NCBI RefSeq assembly: GCF_001556105.1
Contig: NZ_LSIF01000060.1
Span: forward strand, 1-64,000
DNA length: 64,000 nt
Source of the DNA: Pseudoxanthomonas mexicana
Lineage (GTDB): Bacteria; Pseudomonadota; Gammaproteobacteria; Xanthomonadales; Xanthomonadaceae
Reading direction: 5' to 3'
The notes under the pieces are model-generated. The model was not told where the DNA came from. It saw nothing but the letters and a program-made list of their open reading frames with translations, and did not search any database. The translations under genes and the position numbers were made by a program. Positions 46,122 through 54,976 of this stretch are shown here, piece after piece (position 1 is the stretch's first letter; every line of letters starts with the position of its first letter).

Positions 46122-47660
46122 TCAGGCCTGGGGACCTTCGTGGAACGGCGGCTCGGGATCGATGCGCGGGCCGCCATCGGGGCCCTTGTCGCCACGACCC
46201 AGGTCACTGTGCCGGTAGCCGTATGCCCAGTAGATGATCAGGCCCAGGATCGCCCAGCCGAAGAACAGGCCGATGGTGTACATCGACAGGTTCAGGAACA
46301 GCAGCAGGCAGCCGGCGATCGCCAGCGGGCAGATCAGCCACACCATCGGCGTGCGGAACGGACGGTGGCGGAGCGGGTCGCGCTTGCGCAGGATCAGCAC
46401 GGCCGCGGCGACGGCCATGAACGCGAACAGCGTGCCCGAGTTGGAGATGTCGGCCAGGATGCCGACCGGGAACAGCGCGGCGAACACGGCCACGAATGCG
46501 CCGGTGATCATCGTCACCACGTGCGGGGTGTGGAACTTCGGGTGCACCTTCGACAGGATCGGCGGCAGCAGGCCGTCGCGCGACATGGTGAAGAAGATGC
46601 GGGTCTGGCCGTACAGCATCATCAGGATCACCGACGGCAGCGCCAGCGCGGCGGCCATGCCGATCGCGTTGCCGATGCCGGCGAAGCCCATCACCTTCAA
46701 CACGTGGGCCAGCGGCTCCTTGCTGCAGACCAGGGCGTCATTGCCGACGCAAGCGGCCGCGAGTTCGGGCGTGCCCGGGTGGAAGGCCACGCCGTTGCCG
46801 TCGAACATCGGCTGTGCGCCGATGGCGCCGACCGCGCCGTAGCTGACCAGCATGTAGAAGACGGTGCACACCGCCAGCGAACCGATCAGGCCGATCGGGA
46901 TGTTGCGGTTCGGATTCTTGGTTTCCTCGGCGGCGGTGGAGACCGCGTCGAAGCCGACGTAGGCGAAGAAGATGGAAGCTGCCGCGCCCAGCACGCCGAT
47001 GCCGCCCATGGGGCTGCCCCAGCCGGTCGGGAAGAACGGTTCGAAGTTGGCGTCCTGCGCCGCGGGGACCGCGATCGCGATGAAGACGGTCAGCGCGACG
47101 ACCTTGATCAGCACCAGGATGGCGTTGACCTTGGCCGACTTCGACGTGCCGATCACCAGCAGGCCGGTCACGGCGAGCGCGATGCAGAACGCCAGCAGGT
47201 TGAAGCTGCCGCCGTCCATGGGGCCGCTCTGCAGCGCCCGTGGAAGCTCCCACCCCGCGCTGTTCAGCAGACCGTTGACGTAGCCCGACCAGCCGACCGA
47301 GACGGCACCGGCCGCGACGGCGTACTCCAGCACGAGTGCCCAGCCGACCGTCCAGGCGATCGCTTCGCCCAGAACGCCGTACGTATAGGTGTAGGCCGAG
47401 CCGGAGACCGGCACCATCGAGGCCAGTTCGGAGTAGGCCAGTGCCGCGAGGCCGCAGACGACGGCGGCGATCACGAACGCGATCATCATGCCGGGGCCGG
47501 CCTTCTGGCCCGCTTCGGCGGTGAGGACGAAAATGCCGGTGCCGATGATGGCGCCGATGCCCAGCATCGTCAGTTGGAAGCCGCCCAGCTGGCGTTTGAG
47601 CGCCTTCTTTTCAGCCGTTTCAAGAATTTTGTCGAGCGGCTTGACGCGCCAAAAGAGCAT
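46122..47660 (-). CDS. APC-family cationic amino-acid transporter-like permease
   Basis: The 512-residue permease is of the YhdG/CAT type: a hydrophilic start KPLDKILETAEKKALKRQLG, the APC motif LTMLGIGAIIGTGIFVLTAE (about residues 31-50), about twelve to thirteen membrane helices, and FFAYVGFDAVSTAAEETKNP (about 231-250), the conserved sixth-helix region. A 35-residue charged C-tail follows the last helix. Amino-acid uptake is likely, but the substrate is unknown. A stem-loop separates it from the second permease gene downstream. Confidence 0.9.
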   Translation of the reverse strand: MLFWRVKPLDKILETAEKKALKRQLGGFQLTMLGIGAIIGTGIFVLTAEAGQKAGPGMMIAFVIAAVVCGLAALAYSELASMVPVSGSAYTYTYGVLGEAIAWTVGWALVLEYAVAAGAVSVGWSGYVNGLLNSAGWELPRALQSGPMDGGSFNLLAFCIALAVTGLLVIGTSKSAKVNAILVLIKVVALTVFIAIAVPAAQDANFEPFFPTGWGSPMGGIGVLGAAASIFFAYVGFDAVSTAAEETKNPNRNIPIGLIGSLAVCTVFYMLVSYGAVGAIGAQPMFDGNGVAFHPGTPELAAACVGNDALVCSKEPLAHVLKVMGFAGIGNAIGMAAALALPSVILMMLYGQTRIFFTMSRDGLLPPILSKVHPKFHTPHVVTMITGAFVAVFAALFPVGILADISNSGTLFAFMAVAAAVLILRKRDPLRHRPFRTPMVWLICPLAIAGCLLLFLNLSMYTIGLFFGWAILGLIIYWAYGYRHSDLGRGDKGPDGGPRIDPEPPFHEGPQA

Positions 47661-47817
47661 CGTGTGGTCCCCATGTCTGAACGGCTGTGCCCTGCCTGGC
47701 GGCAGGGGATTGATCCGCCGTACCTTGCCAAACCGGCCACTTGTTCACAAGCGGGACTGCAACATGGCAAGCGATAATGTCGGGCCACGTTCGGACCAAC
47801 CAGAAAAAATCTCTGCC

Positions 47818-48363
47818 ATGTCAGCCGCTTACAGCGATCTTCGGGGTCATATCATCGATTACGCCCGCCGTTGGCCTGCCGAACGCGAGGTGGCCGGGCA
47901 GTTCCTGGCGCTGCTGGACGATCCGGCCGATCCGTTCGTGCGCGAGCGGTTGGAGGGTCACCTGACCGGTGGCGTGTGGCTGGTCAGTGGTGATGGCCGG
48001 CGCATCCTGATGACGCACCACCGCAAGCTCGACCGCTGGTTGCAGCTGGGCGGGCATGCCGATGGCGACACCGACATGGCGCGCGTGGCCCTGAAGGAGG
48101 CGGAAGAAGAGTCCGGCCTGGTCGATCTGTGCGTCGAGGGCGGGATCTTCGACCTGGACCGCCACTGGATTCCCGAGCGCAAGGACGTCCCCGGCCACTG
48201 GCACTACGACGTGCGCTACGTGGTCCGCGCGACCGGCAGCGAGGACTATGCGGTCAGCGAGGAGTCGCTGGACCTGGCCTGGCGCGATATCGCACCGATG
48301 GTCGACGACGCCGATGTGTCGATCAGCCGGATGGCCCGCAAATGGCTGGCGCGCAACGCGTAG
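47818..48363 (+). CDS. Nudix hydrolase
   Basis: The 181-residue protein has a Nudix box around LGGHADGDTDMARVALKEAE followed by EESGL (about residues 75-100). The catalytic acidic core EAEEE is present, but some box positions differ from the textbook consensus. HHRKLDRWLQ just before it is a common pattern for this group. The substrate is unknown. A start at 47764 adds 18 residues (MASDN); the ATG at 47818 gives a shorter, more family-like start, but neither has a strong Shine-Dalgarno. It converges on serA, with a partial type B repeat between. Confidence 0.85.
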   Translation: MSAAYSDLRGHIIDYARRWPAEREVAGQFLALLDDPADPFVRERLEGHLTGGVWLVSGDGRRILMTHHRKLDRWLQLGGHADGDTDMARVALKEAEEESGLVDLCVEGGIFDLDRHWIPERKDVPGHWHYDVRYVVRATGSEDYAVSEESLDLAWRDIAPMVDDADVSISRMARKWLARNA

Positions 48364-48382
48364 GGCAGACCCAGGCCCGCCG
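48364..48382. repeat. Partial type B repeat
   Basis: GGGCAGACCCAGGCCCGCCG keeps the right half of the type B element seen at 14.5 and 16.9 kb (CAGGCCCGCC), with a damaged left half. It lies in the 30-base gap between the converging Nudix and serA genes. Confidence 0.5.
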
Positions 48383-48393
48383 TTCTCCGTGCG

Positions 48394-49635
48394 TCAGTAC
48401 AGCACGCGCACCCGCAGCGTGCCGTCGATCGCCGCCATCGCATCGCGCAGGCTGGCGGTCTGCTCCTCGTCGGCGGTCACGTCGATGACCACGTAGCCGA
48501 CCTTCGGGTCGGTGCGCAGGAACTGGCCGTCGATGTTGATGCCACGGTCGCGGAAGATGTCGTTGATCTGCGACAGCACGCCGGGCACGTTGCGGTGGAT
48601 ATGCAGGATGCGGCGGCTGCCGTCGTGGCCGGGCAGCGTCACCTCGGGGAAGTTCACCGACGACAGCGTGCTGCCGTTGTCGCTGTAGCGCACCAGCTTG
48701 GCCGCCACTTCGATGCCGATGTTGTCCTGCGCTTCCAGCGTGCTGCCGCCGACGTGCGGGGTGAGGATGACGTTGTCGAGGCCGCGCAGTGGCGACTCGA
48801 ACACGTCCGCATTGCCCTTGGGCTCCAGCGGGAACACGTCGACCGCGGCGCCGCCGATCTTGCCCGACTTCAGCGCGTCGGCCAGCGCGTCGATGTCGAC
48901 CACGGTGCCGCGCGATGCGTTGATCAGGTGCGCGCCGGGCTTCATCCGCGCGATCTGGGGGGCGCCGAACATGTCCTTGGTCGCCGCCGTCTCCGGCACG
49001 TGCAGCGTCACCACGTCGCTCTGCGCCAGCAGGTCGTCCAGGCTCACGGCCGAGCGGGCATTGCCGAGCGACAGCTTGGTCTCGATGTCGTGGAAGAGCA
49101 CCTGCATGCCCAACGCTTCGGCCAGCACGCCGACCTGGGTGCCGATGTGGCCGTAACCGATGATGCCCAGCGTCTTGCCGCGCACCTCGTGGCTGCCGGC
49201 CGCCGACTTGCTCCAGCCGCCGCGATGGCATTCGGCGTTCTTCTGCGGGACGCCGCGCATCAGCAGGATGGCCTGCGCGATGACCAGCTCGGCGACGCTG
49301 CGGGTATTGGAGTAGGGCGCATTGAAGACCGGGATGCCGGCCAGTTCCGCCGCGTCCAGGTCCACCTGGTTGGTGCCGATGCAGAAGCAGCCCACCGCGA
49401 TCAGGCGGCGCGCCTGCGCCAGCACATCCTCGCTCAGGTGGGTGCGCGAACGGATGCCGACGATGTGCGCCTCGGCGATGCGGCGCTTCAGCTCGTCTTC
49501 CGGCAGCGACTTCTCGTGGAACTCGATCTGCGAATAGCCGGCCGCGCGGAATGTCTCCACGGCCGTCTGGCTGACCCCTTCCAGCAACAGCACGCGGATG
49601 TCCTGCTTCGGGTACGAGGTCTTCTTGATCGACAT
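48394..49635 (-). CDS. serA: D-3-phosphoglycerate dehydrogenase
   Basis: SerA starts serine synthesis by oxidising 3-phosphoglycerate, and related enzymes also reduce 2-oxoglutarate to D-2-hydroxyglutarate. The 413-residue protein has the NAD motif GIIGYGHIGTQVG (about residues 155-167), catalytic Arg in NASRGTVVDI, Glu nearby, His in TPHVGGSTLEAQ (about 293), and a C-terminal ACT domain (about 340-413) for serine feedback. The start ATG at 49635 gives the normal MSIKKTSYPKQDIRVLLLEG beginning; upstream extensions were rejected. It diverges from the D-2-hydroxyglutarate dehydrogenase gene across 191 bases. Confidence 0.96.
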   Translation of the reverse strand: MSIKKTSYPKQDIRVLLLEGVSQTAVETFRAAGYSQIEFHEKSLPEDELKRRIAEAHIVGIRSRTHLSEDVLAQARRLIAVGCFCIGTNQVDLDAAELAGIPVFNAPYSNTRSVAELVIAQAILLMRGVPQKNAECHRGGWSKSAAGSHEVRGKTLGIIGYGHIGTQVGVLAEALGMQVLFHDIETKLSLGNARSAVSLDDLLAQSDVVTLHVPETAATKDMFGAPQIARMKPGAHLINASRGTVVDIDALADALKSGKIGGAAVDVFPLEPKGNADVFESPLRGLDNVILTPHVGGSTLEAQDNIGIEVAAKLVRYSDNGSTLSSVNFPEVTLPGHDGSRRILHIHRNVPGVLSQINDIFRDRGINIDGQFLRTDPKVGYVVIDVTADEEQTASLRDAMAAIDGTLRVRVLY

Positions 49636-49711
49636 TGCCGGAAAGGTCGCAGCGGAGGGGAAAGGGCCGTCACTATGCCAGATGGACGACATCGATGGTG
49701 CGGCGCGCCAT

Positions 49712-49760
49712 GGAAAACTCCGATGCGGTTTTCCGCCTTGGTTGCCCATGAAACCAAGGC
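49712..49760. promoter_or_regulatory. Two adjacent inverted repeats between serA and the hydroxyglutarate dehydrogenase gene
   Basis: GGAAAAC (49712-49718) pairs with GTTTTCC (49728-49734), and directly after it GCCTTGGTT (49735-49743) pairs perfectly with AACCAAGGC (49752-49760). The second overlaps a possible promoter: TTGGTT (49738-49743), 17 bases, GCATAT (49761-49766). They may be operators or stem-loops of a leader. Confidence 0.6.
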
Positions 49761-49826
49761 GCATATCGGCTGGACGCCGCACGGCATCGCTGGCACGCTG
49801 GGCGCCCCCGAAAATCCTGCCGAGCA

Positions 49827-51215
49827 ATGAGCGATCCGCGCCTGGAAGCCCTGCTGCACGCCGCACCGGCGCTGCGTTTGAAGACCGATCCTGCCGATCT
49901 CGAACACTACGGCCGTGACTGGACCCGCCGCTGGACGCCGTCACCGCTTGCGATCGCATTGCCGGCCTCGGTCGAGGAGGTGCAGGCCGTCGTGCGCTGG
50001 GCGAACGAGCACCGCATTGCCGTCGTGCCGTCGGGCGGACGTACCGGCCTGTCCGGCGGCGCCGTCGCGGCGAACGGCGAGCTGGTACTGAGCCTGGAGC
50101 GCATGAACCAGGCGCTGGATTTCAATGCCGTGGACCGCACGCTGACCGTGCAGGCCGGCATGCCGCTGGAGGCCGTGCACAATGCGGCGCGCGACCATGG
50201 CCTGGTGTATCCGGTGGATTTCGCCGCACGCGGCTCCTGCGCGATCGGCGGCAACATCGCCACCAATGCGGGCGGCATCCGCGTGATCCGCTACGGCAAC
50301 ACGCGCGAGTGGATCGCCGGCCTGAAAGTCGTCACCGGTGCGGGCGATGTGCTGGAACTCAACAAGGCGCTGATCAAGAACTCCAGTGGTTACGACCTGC
50401 GCCATTTGTGGATCGGCTCGGAAGGAACGCTGGGCATCGTCGTCGAGGCGACCGTCCGGCTGACCGATCCACCGCCGCCGACCAACGTCATGCTGCTGGC
50501 GCTGCCCTCGTTCGAGGTGCTGATGCAGGTGTTCGCGGCGTTCCGCGAACGCCTGCAACTGGAGGCGTTCGAGTTCTTCACCGACCGCGCGCTGGAGCAC
50601 GTGCTGGCGCATGGCGCGCACAAGCCGTTCGACGAAGTCCATCCGTACTACGTGGTGACGGAATTCGCGATCGGCGACGAGGCGAAGGAAGCGGCCGCGA
50701 TGGCGGCGTTCGAGGCCTGCATGGAGCAGGACTGGGTCAGCGACGGCGTGATCAGCCAGTCCGATGCGCAGGCCGCGCAGCTGTGGCGCCTGCGCGAGGG
50801 CATCACCGAGTCGCTGGCGCGCTACGTGCCCTACAAGAACGACGTGTCGGTCCGCATTTCGGCGATGCCGGCCTTCCTGGCCGAGACGCAGGCGCTGCTG
50901 GGCGAGGCGTATCCGCAATTCGACGTGGTCTGGTTCGGCCACATCGGCGACGGCAACCTGCACATCAACGTGCTCAAGCCCGACGGCATGGAGAATGCGG
51001 AGTTCGTGACCCAGTGCGAACAGGTCACCAAGCTGCTGGCGGCGTCACTCAAGCGTCACCACGGCAGCATCTCGGCCGAACACGGCATCGGGCTGGTGAA
51101 GAAGGGTTACCTGGAAAGCACGCGCAGCGCCGACGAAATCGCGGTGATGCGCGGCATCAAGCAGGTGCTGGACCCGAACGGACTGATGAATCCGGGCAAG
51201 CTGTTCGACAGCTGA
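49827..51215 (+). CDS. FAD-linked D-2-hydroxyglutarate dehydrogenase-like oxidase
   Basis: The 462-residue protein has the PP-type FAD-binding region VVPSGGRTGLSGGAV (about residues 67-81), GNIATNAGGIRVIRYGNTRE and GSEGTLGIVVEAT, then a C-terminal FAD-oxidase domain ending VWFGHIGDGNLHINVLKP and SAEHGIGLVKKGYL, the metal/substrate region of D-2-hydroxyglutarate and D-lactate dehydrogenases. Divergent pairing with serA supports D-2-hydroxyglutarate: the two enzymes are known to be coupled in Pseudomonas. A D-lactate or glycolate oxidase role is the alternative. GlcE/F-like partners are absent. Confidence 0.88.
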   Translation: MSDPRLEALLHAAPALRLKTDPADLEHYGRDWTRRWTPSPLAIALPASVEEVQAVVRWANEHRIAVVPSGGRTGLSGGAVAANGELVLSLERMNQALDFNAVDRTLTVQAGMPLEAVHNAARDHGLVYPVDFAARGSCAIGGNIATNAGGIRVIRYGNTREWIAGLKVVTGAGDVLELNKALIKNSSGYDLRHLWIGSEGTLGIVVEATVRLTDPPPPTNVMLLALPSFEVLMQVFAAFRERLQLEAFEFFTDRALEHVLAHGAHKPFDEVHPYYVVTEFAIGDEAKEAAAMAAFEACMEQDWVSDGVISQSDAQAAQLWRLREGITESLARYVPYKNDVSVRISAMPAFLAETQALLGEAYPQFDVVWFGHIGDGNLHINVLKPDGMENAEFVTQCEQVTKLLAASLKRHHGSISAEHGIGLVKKGYLESTRSADEIAVMRGIKQVLDPNGLMNPGKLFDS

Positions 51216-51303
51216 CAATACCGCCGGATTCAGCCTCGTGGCGTCGATTGCGGGTAGTCTTTGCGCACCGCGCCGACCACGGCGTTCCCCCGTTTGGATT
51301 CCC

Positions 51304-51603
51304 ATGTCTCGATTGATCCTGGCCGGCGTGTTGCTGGCGTTCTCCGTGCCGGTGTTCGCCGGCAGCTTCGCCGGCTCATCCGCCGGCGCGTCTTCGGCCG
51401 GTTCGTCGGCATCGTCCGACAGTTCGTCCGGCGACGACAAGATCGTCGTGCAGGCGCGTGAAGATGCGGCGAGCTTCGTCGCCAGCGACGGCCGCATCCG
51501 TGGCGCGCAACTGGAAGCCGCACTTCGCCACCTGCGCGAGCAGGACGAAGCCGCGCGCAAGGCCAGCGACATGCAGCTGGCGCAGGCCATCCTGGCCCGC
51601 TGA
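51304..51603 (+). CDS. DUF2388-type small secreted protein
   Basis: A signal peptide (MSRLILAGVLLAFSVPVFAG) precedes a 79-residue mature protein: a Ser/Gly-rich stretch (SFAGSSAGASSAGSSASSDS) and then AREDAASFVASDGRIRGAQL with LEAALRHLREQDEAARKAS, the DUF2388 signature. DUF2388 proteins occur, often in several copies, beside DUF4105 proteins in Pseudomonas, and the same pair is seen here. Function unknown. The ATG at 51304 gives the signal peptide; an earlier in-frame start does not. The stop overlaps the next start. Confidence 0.85.
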   Translation: MSRLILAGVLLAFSVPVFAGSFAGSSAGASSAGSSASSDSSSGDDKIVVQAREDAASFVASDGRIRGAQLEAALRHLREQDEAARKASDMQLAQAILAR

Positions 51604-53426
51604 TGCGGCCGCGTCGGCCCCGGGGCCGGCGCATCGCCGCGCTCCTGTTGTGGGCGTGGCTCGGTCCGGCCGCCACGGCGGCCGCGCTCGAGATCGATTC
51701 ATCCCGGCTGGACATCGACGGCATCGCCGCGACACAGGCGCTCGTCGATGATGTGTTGCCACGCCTGCCCGAGGCGTGGCGCAAGGGCCTGCCATCCGAT
51801 CTGGTCCTGCAATGGCGTGACGACCTGCCGGTGCATGTCGCGGGACGACGGAGCGGCCATCGCATCCTGCTTCCACGCCGCCTGTTGCAGGCATGGCGCA
51901 TGCGCGACACCGTGCCGGCGGACGATGCCTCGTTGCGTGCTGGCCGGGAAGCGCTGGTGCACGAACTGGCGCACAGCTATGACCGTGCCCAAGGCAACGT
52001 GCTGTCCGGCGACCCGCGCCTGCGCGATCTGGCGGGCTGGCAGCGCAGCGTGCTTCCCCTCGCTGGGCGTCGCTCGCGCAACGATTTCGTCGCCCGCACA
52101 CCCGATCCTTACGAACTGGAACGTCCGTCCGAGTTCGTGGCAGTGAACCTCGAGCATTTCGTGCTCGATGCGAGCTATGGCTGCCGGCGTCCCGCGCTGC
52201 ATCGCCATTTCGCGGAGCACTTCGACCTTCCCACTACGGTGGAGGCCTGTGCGCCCGGGCTGCCGTTCCTGGACGTGGATGCCGAAGGGGGCGATGCCTC
52301 GCTGCTCGCCCTCGATCCCTCGCGCGTCTATGCGGTCGACTATCTGCTGGCCGAGGGCAACACCCAGGCGATGAGCCGCTGGGGGCACAGCATGCTGCGG
52401 CTGGTGATCTGCGCGCCCGGGCGTGCGCCGGGGCCGGACTGCCGATTCGACCTGGCCCACCATCGCGTGCTGTCGTTCCGTGCCTTCGTCGGCGACGTGC
52501 AGATCTCCGGCTGGCGCGGCCTGACCGGTTCGTACCCGTCGCGCCTGTTCCTGCTGCCGCTGGACCAGGTGATCGAGGAGTACACGCGCGTCGAACTGCG
52601 CGGGTTGCAGTCGATTCCGCTACGCCTCCAGCAGGATGAGGTCGTGTCGCTGCTGGAGCGCGCCGCCCAGTTGCACTGGAGCTACGACGGCCGCTACTAC
52701 TTCATCAGCAACAACTGCGCGGTCGAGACGTGGAAGCTGCTGCACGACGGCGTGCCCCGGCTGGCCGGTGAATCCTTCGCCAGCATCACGCCGACCGGCC
52801 TGCTGAAGAAGCTGACGCGGCGCGGCATCGCGGATGCGAGCGTGCTGGACGATCCCGAGGATGCGAAGCGGCTCGGCTACTACTTCGAACCGATGAGTGC
52901 CCGCTACGACGCGTTGTTCGCCGTCGCGCGCGCTTCGCTGTCGTTGCCGCAACCGGATGCGCAGGCCTGGCTGGCGCTGTCACCGACCGACCGGGCCGCC
53001 TGGCTGCCGCGTGCGGATTTGCGCGCCAGTGCGGCGCTGCTGGTGCTGGAGAACGCGGCGCAGCGCCGCCAGCAGCTATTGTTGCGCGACGAACTGAAAC
53101 GGCGCTACCTGGATCGCGATGCCCCTGCCGACATCACACAGGCGCTGCAGGCGCTACGGACATGGCTGGGCGATACCGGCTTCGTCAGTCGTCCGTCGGA
53201 GCTGGTGCCTGAGGGCTACGGACTGCCGCAGGCGGAGGAGCGCGCCCGCGTCGCGGACGAAGCCCGCGTGCGCGTCGCGCGCCTGCGTGAACAGGACGGG
53301 GTGCTGCGTGAAGAACTGGAGCGCTGGCTGCCTGCCGACCAGCGCGAGGTACTGCAAGGCATCGAGGCGAACCTCGAGACGATCGGTGCGCGCCTGCGCG
53401 CACTGGATGCGGCAGGCGCGTCGTAG
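51603..53426 (+). CDS. DUF4105 (Lnb-like periplasmic) protein with HExxH-like motif
   Basis: The 607-residue protein has a signal peptide, then a region with HELAHSYDRAQGN (about residues 120-132), which carries an HExxH zinc-metalloprotease motif, HELAH. A second domain (about 235-400) contains YLLAEGNTQAMSRWGHSMLR, DVQISGWRGLTGSYPSRLF and YYFISNNCAVETWKLL, the DUF4105/Lnb-type features with a conserved His and Cys, followed by a coiled-coil tail. In Pseudomonas and Bdellovibrio-type proteins this domain has been linked to lipoprotein modification; that function is only an analogy here. It overlaps the DUF2388 gene by one base. Confidence 0.85.
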   Translation: MRPRRPRGRRIAALLLWAWLGPAATAAALEIDSSRLDIDGIAATQALVDDVLPRLPEAWRKGLPSDLVLQWRDDLPVHVAGRRSGHRILLPRRLLQAWRMRDTVPADDASLRAGREALVHELAHSYDRAQGNVLSGDPRLRDLAGWQRSVLPLAGRRSRNDFVARTPDPYELERPSEFVAVNLEHFVLDASYGCRRPALHRHFAEHFDLPTTVEACAPGLPFLDVDAEGGDASLLALDPSRVYAVDYLLAEGNTQAMSRWGHSMLRLVICAPGRAPGPDCRFDLAHHRVLSFRAFVGDVQISGWRGLTGSYPSRLFLLPLDQVIEEYTRVELRGLQSIPLRLQQDEVVSLLERAAQLHWSYDGRYYFISNNCAVETWKLLHDGVPRLAGESFASITPTGLLKKLTRRGIADASVLDDPEDAKRLGYYFEPMSARYDALFAVARASLSLPQPDAQAWLALSPTDRAAWLPRADLRASAALLVLENAAQRRQQLLLRDELKRRYLDRDAPADITQALQALRTWLGDTGFVSRPSELVPEGYGLPQAEERARVADEARVRVARLREQDGVLREELERWLPADQREVLQGIEANLETIGARLRALDAAGAS

Positions 53427-53435
53427 GCCGGAACC

Positions 53436-54002
53436 TCAGTCGGCGCGGCCGCCAAACTCGCCGGTGGTCGTGTTGACCAGGATGCGTTCGCCGTTGGTGA
53501 TGTACTCCGGGACCATGATCTCGATGCCGGTGCTGAGCTTGGCCGGCTTCGGGCGCTTGGTGGCGGTGCCGCCTTTCAGTTCCGGCGGCGTTTCCACCAC
53601 TTCCAGCGTCACGTGCTGCGGCAGTTGCAGCGCGACCGGCAGTTCGTCGATCACCTGCACGTAGCAGCCCGTCAGCCCGTCGGTGATGTAACCGGCGTCA
53701 TCGCCGAGCACGTTCGCGTCCAGCGTGTACTGGGTGTAGTCCTCGTCATCGAGGAAGACGAACGCTTCGCCGTCCTTGTACGAATACGTGGCCTGGCGGC
53801 GCAGCAGTTCCACTTCGCTCAGGGTGTCGTCGCCGTCGAAGCTGGCATCCAGCTTGTTGCCGCCCGGCACGCTGTACATGATGAAGCGGAAGCGTACGTT
53901 GCCACCGCGGCCCTGCGGCGAGCTGCGCTCGATGTCGCGGATCTGGTACACGCCGCCGTTGTGTTCGACGACGTTGCCCTTCTTGATGTCGAAAGCCTTC
54001 AT
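53436..54002 (-). CDS. yeiP: EF-P-like protein EfpL (YeiP)
   Basis: This 188-residue paralogue of EF-P has the YeiP-type tip loop [17 protein letters not shown] (about residues 24-40) with Arg32 where EF-P has Lys34, so it is not a substrate of EpmA. The rest keeps the three-domain EF-P shape, with [20 protein letters not shown] in the middle and [20 protein letters not shown] near the end. EfpL is thought to relieve stalling at other motifs than EF-P. The standard EF-P is at the start of this window. An SDR gene lies 43 bases upstream on the same strand. Confidence 0.93.
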   Translation of the reverse strand: MKAFDIKKGNVVEHNGGVYQIRDIERSSPQGRGGNVRFRFIMYSVPGGNKLDASFDGDDTLSEVELLRRQATYSYKDGEAFVFLDDEDYTQYTLDANVLGDDAGYITDGLTGCYVQVIDELPVALQLPQHVTLEVVETPPELKGGTATKRPKPAKLSTGIEIMVPEYITNGERILVNTTTGEFGGRAD

Positions 54003-54045
54003 GGATCAACCGGTTCTGTGGAATTGGAAGTGGGAATGCGCCGTA

Positions 54046-54816
54046 TCACTTCGGCGCGAGGCGCACGGCGCCGTCGAGGCGGATGGTTTCGCCGTTGAGG
54101 TAGGGGTTGCCGAGGATATAGGCGACCAGGTCGGCGAATTCCTCCGGCTTGCCCAGGCGGGACGGGAAGGGGATCGAGGCGCTGAGCGACTGCTGCACGG
54201 CCTCCGGCATGCCATCGATCATCGGCGTCCAGAAGATGCCCGGCGCTACCGTCATCACGCGGATGCCGAAGCGCGAAAGTTCGCGCGCCATCGGCAGGGT
54301 CATGCCGACCACGCCGCCCTTCGAGGCCGAATACGCGGCCTGGCCGATCTGGCCTTCGTACGCCGCCACGCTGGCGGTGTTGACGATGATGCCGCGCTCG
54401 CCGTCGGCATTCGGTGTGTTGTGCTGCATCAGGTCCGCGGCGGCCTTGGCCACGTTGAAGCTGCCGACCAGGTTGACCATCACGGTGGCCTGGAAGGTGG
54501 ACAGCGGCATCGGCGCTTCCTTGCCCAGCACGCGTCCGGCACCGAGGATGCCGGCGCAGTTGATCGCCGCATTCAGGCCGCCCAGAAAATCCTTCGCCGC
54601 CGCCACGTTCGCCGCCACGCCGGCTTCATCGGTCACGTCGGTGCGGAAGTAGCGGACGTTGGCCTCGCCGAGGTCGGCGACGGCGGCCGCGCCCTTGTCG
54701 TCGTTGACGTCGAACAGCGCCGCCTTGCCGCCGTGGGCGACGAGGTGGCGGGCCACGGCCAGGCCGAGGCCGGAAACGCCGCCGGTGATGACGGCACGGG
54801 TATCGGAAAGCTGCAT
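54046..54816 (-). CDS. SDR family 3-hydroxyacyl-CoA dehydrogenase-like enzyme
   Basis: The 256-residue short-chain dehydrogenase has the cofactor motif ITGGVSGLGLAVARHL (about residues 10-25), NCAGILG, the catalytic Ser in VNTASVAAYEGQIGQ and Tyr-Lys in YSASKGG (about 161-167). The C-terminal FPSRLGKPEEFADLVAYILG and NGETIRLDGAVRL match type II 3-hydroxyacyl-CoA dehydrogenases (HSD17B10-like), which also act in isoleucine breakdown. NAD should be the cofactor, judging from Asp in FDVNDDKG. ATG 54816 gives the usual start; a ten-residue extension is possible. Its place near other branched-chain acyl-CoA genes supports the assignment. Confidence 0.85.
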   Translation of the reverse strand: MQLSDTRAVITGGVSGLGLAVARHLVAHGGKAALFDVNDDKGAAAVADLGEANVRYFRTDVTDEAGVAANVAAAKDFLGGLNAAINCAGILGAGRVLGKEAPMPLSTFQATVMVNLVGSFNVAKAAADLMQHNTPNADGERGIIVNTASVAAYEGQIGQAAYSASKGGVVGMTLPMARELSRFGIRVMTVAPGIFWTPMIDGMPEAVQQSLSASIPFPSRLGKPEEFADLVAYILGNPYLNGETIRLDGAVRLAPK

Positions 54817-54891
54817 GCGGTGGACCTGCGGCGGAAAGGCGGCCATTTTACGCGATGGCGGGCAGGGGGCGGCATGACCGGAGTAGCTCGC

Positions 54892-54957
54892 GTGGGAGCG
54901 ACGTCAGTCGCGATGCCTTCTCGGCAAGGCCCCATCGCGACTCACGTCGCTCCCACA
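54892..54957. repeat. Type A repeat as an inverted pair
   Basis: GTGGGAGCGACGTCAGTCGC on the left is matched by GCGACTCACGTCGCTCCCAC on the right, with about 24 bases between. It lies between the SDR gene and the PAS-GGDEF-EAL gene, both on the minus strand. Confidence 0.88.
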
Positions 54958-54976
54958 ATACGCGGGAGAGTGCCCC

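Noticed and set aside
44127..47777. Open frame of 1216 codons on the plus strand, antisense to mtnB and the two permease genes
   Set aside because: It has low-complexity His/Arg/Gln/Gly composition, no domain or start context, and mirrors codon bias of real genes on the other strand. It is a GC-rich shadow.
49636..49826. Possible 6S RNA gene in the serA-hydroxyglutarate dehydrogenase gap
   Set aside because: In enterobacteria 6S RNA lies near serA, so it was considered. The gap shows no long closing stem with a central bubble; only two short palindromes are present.
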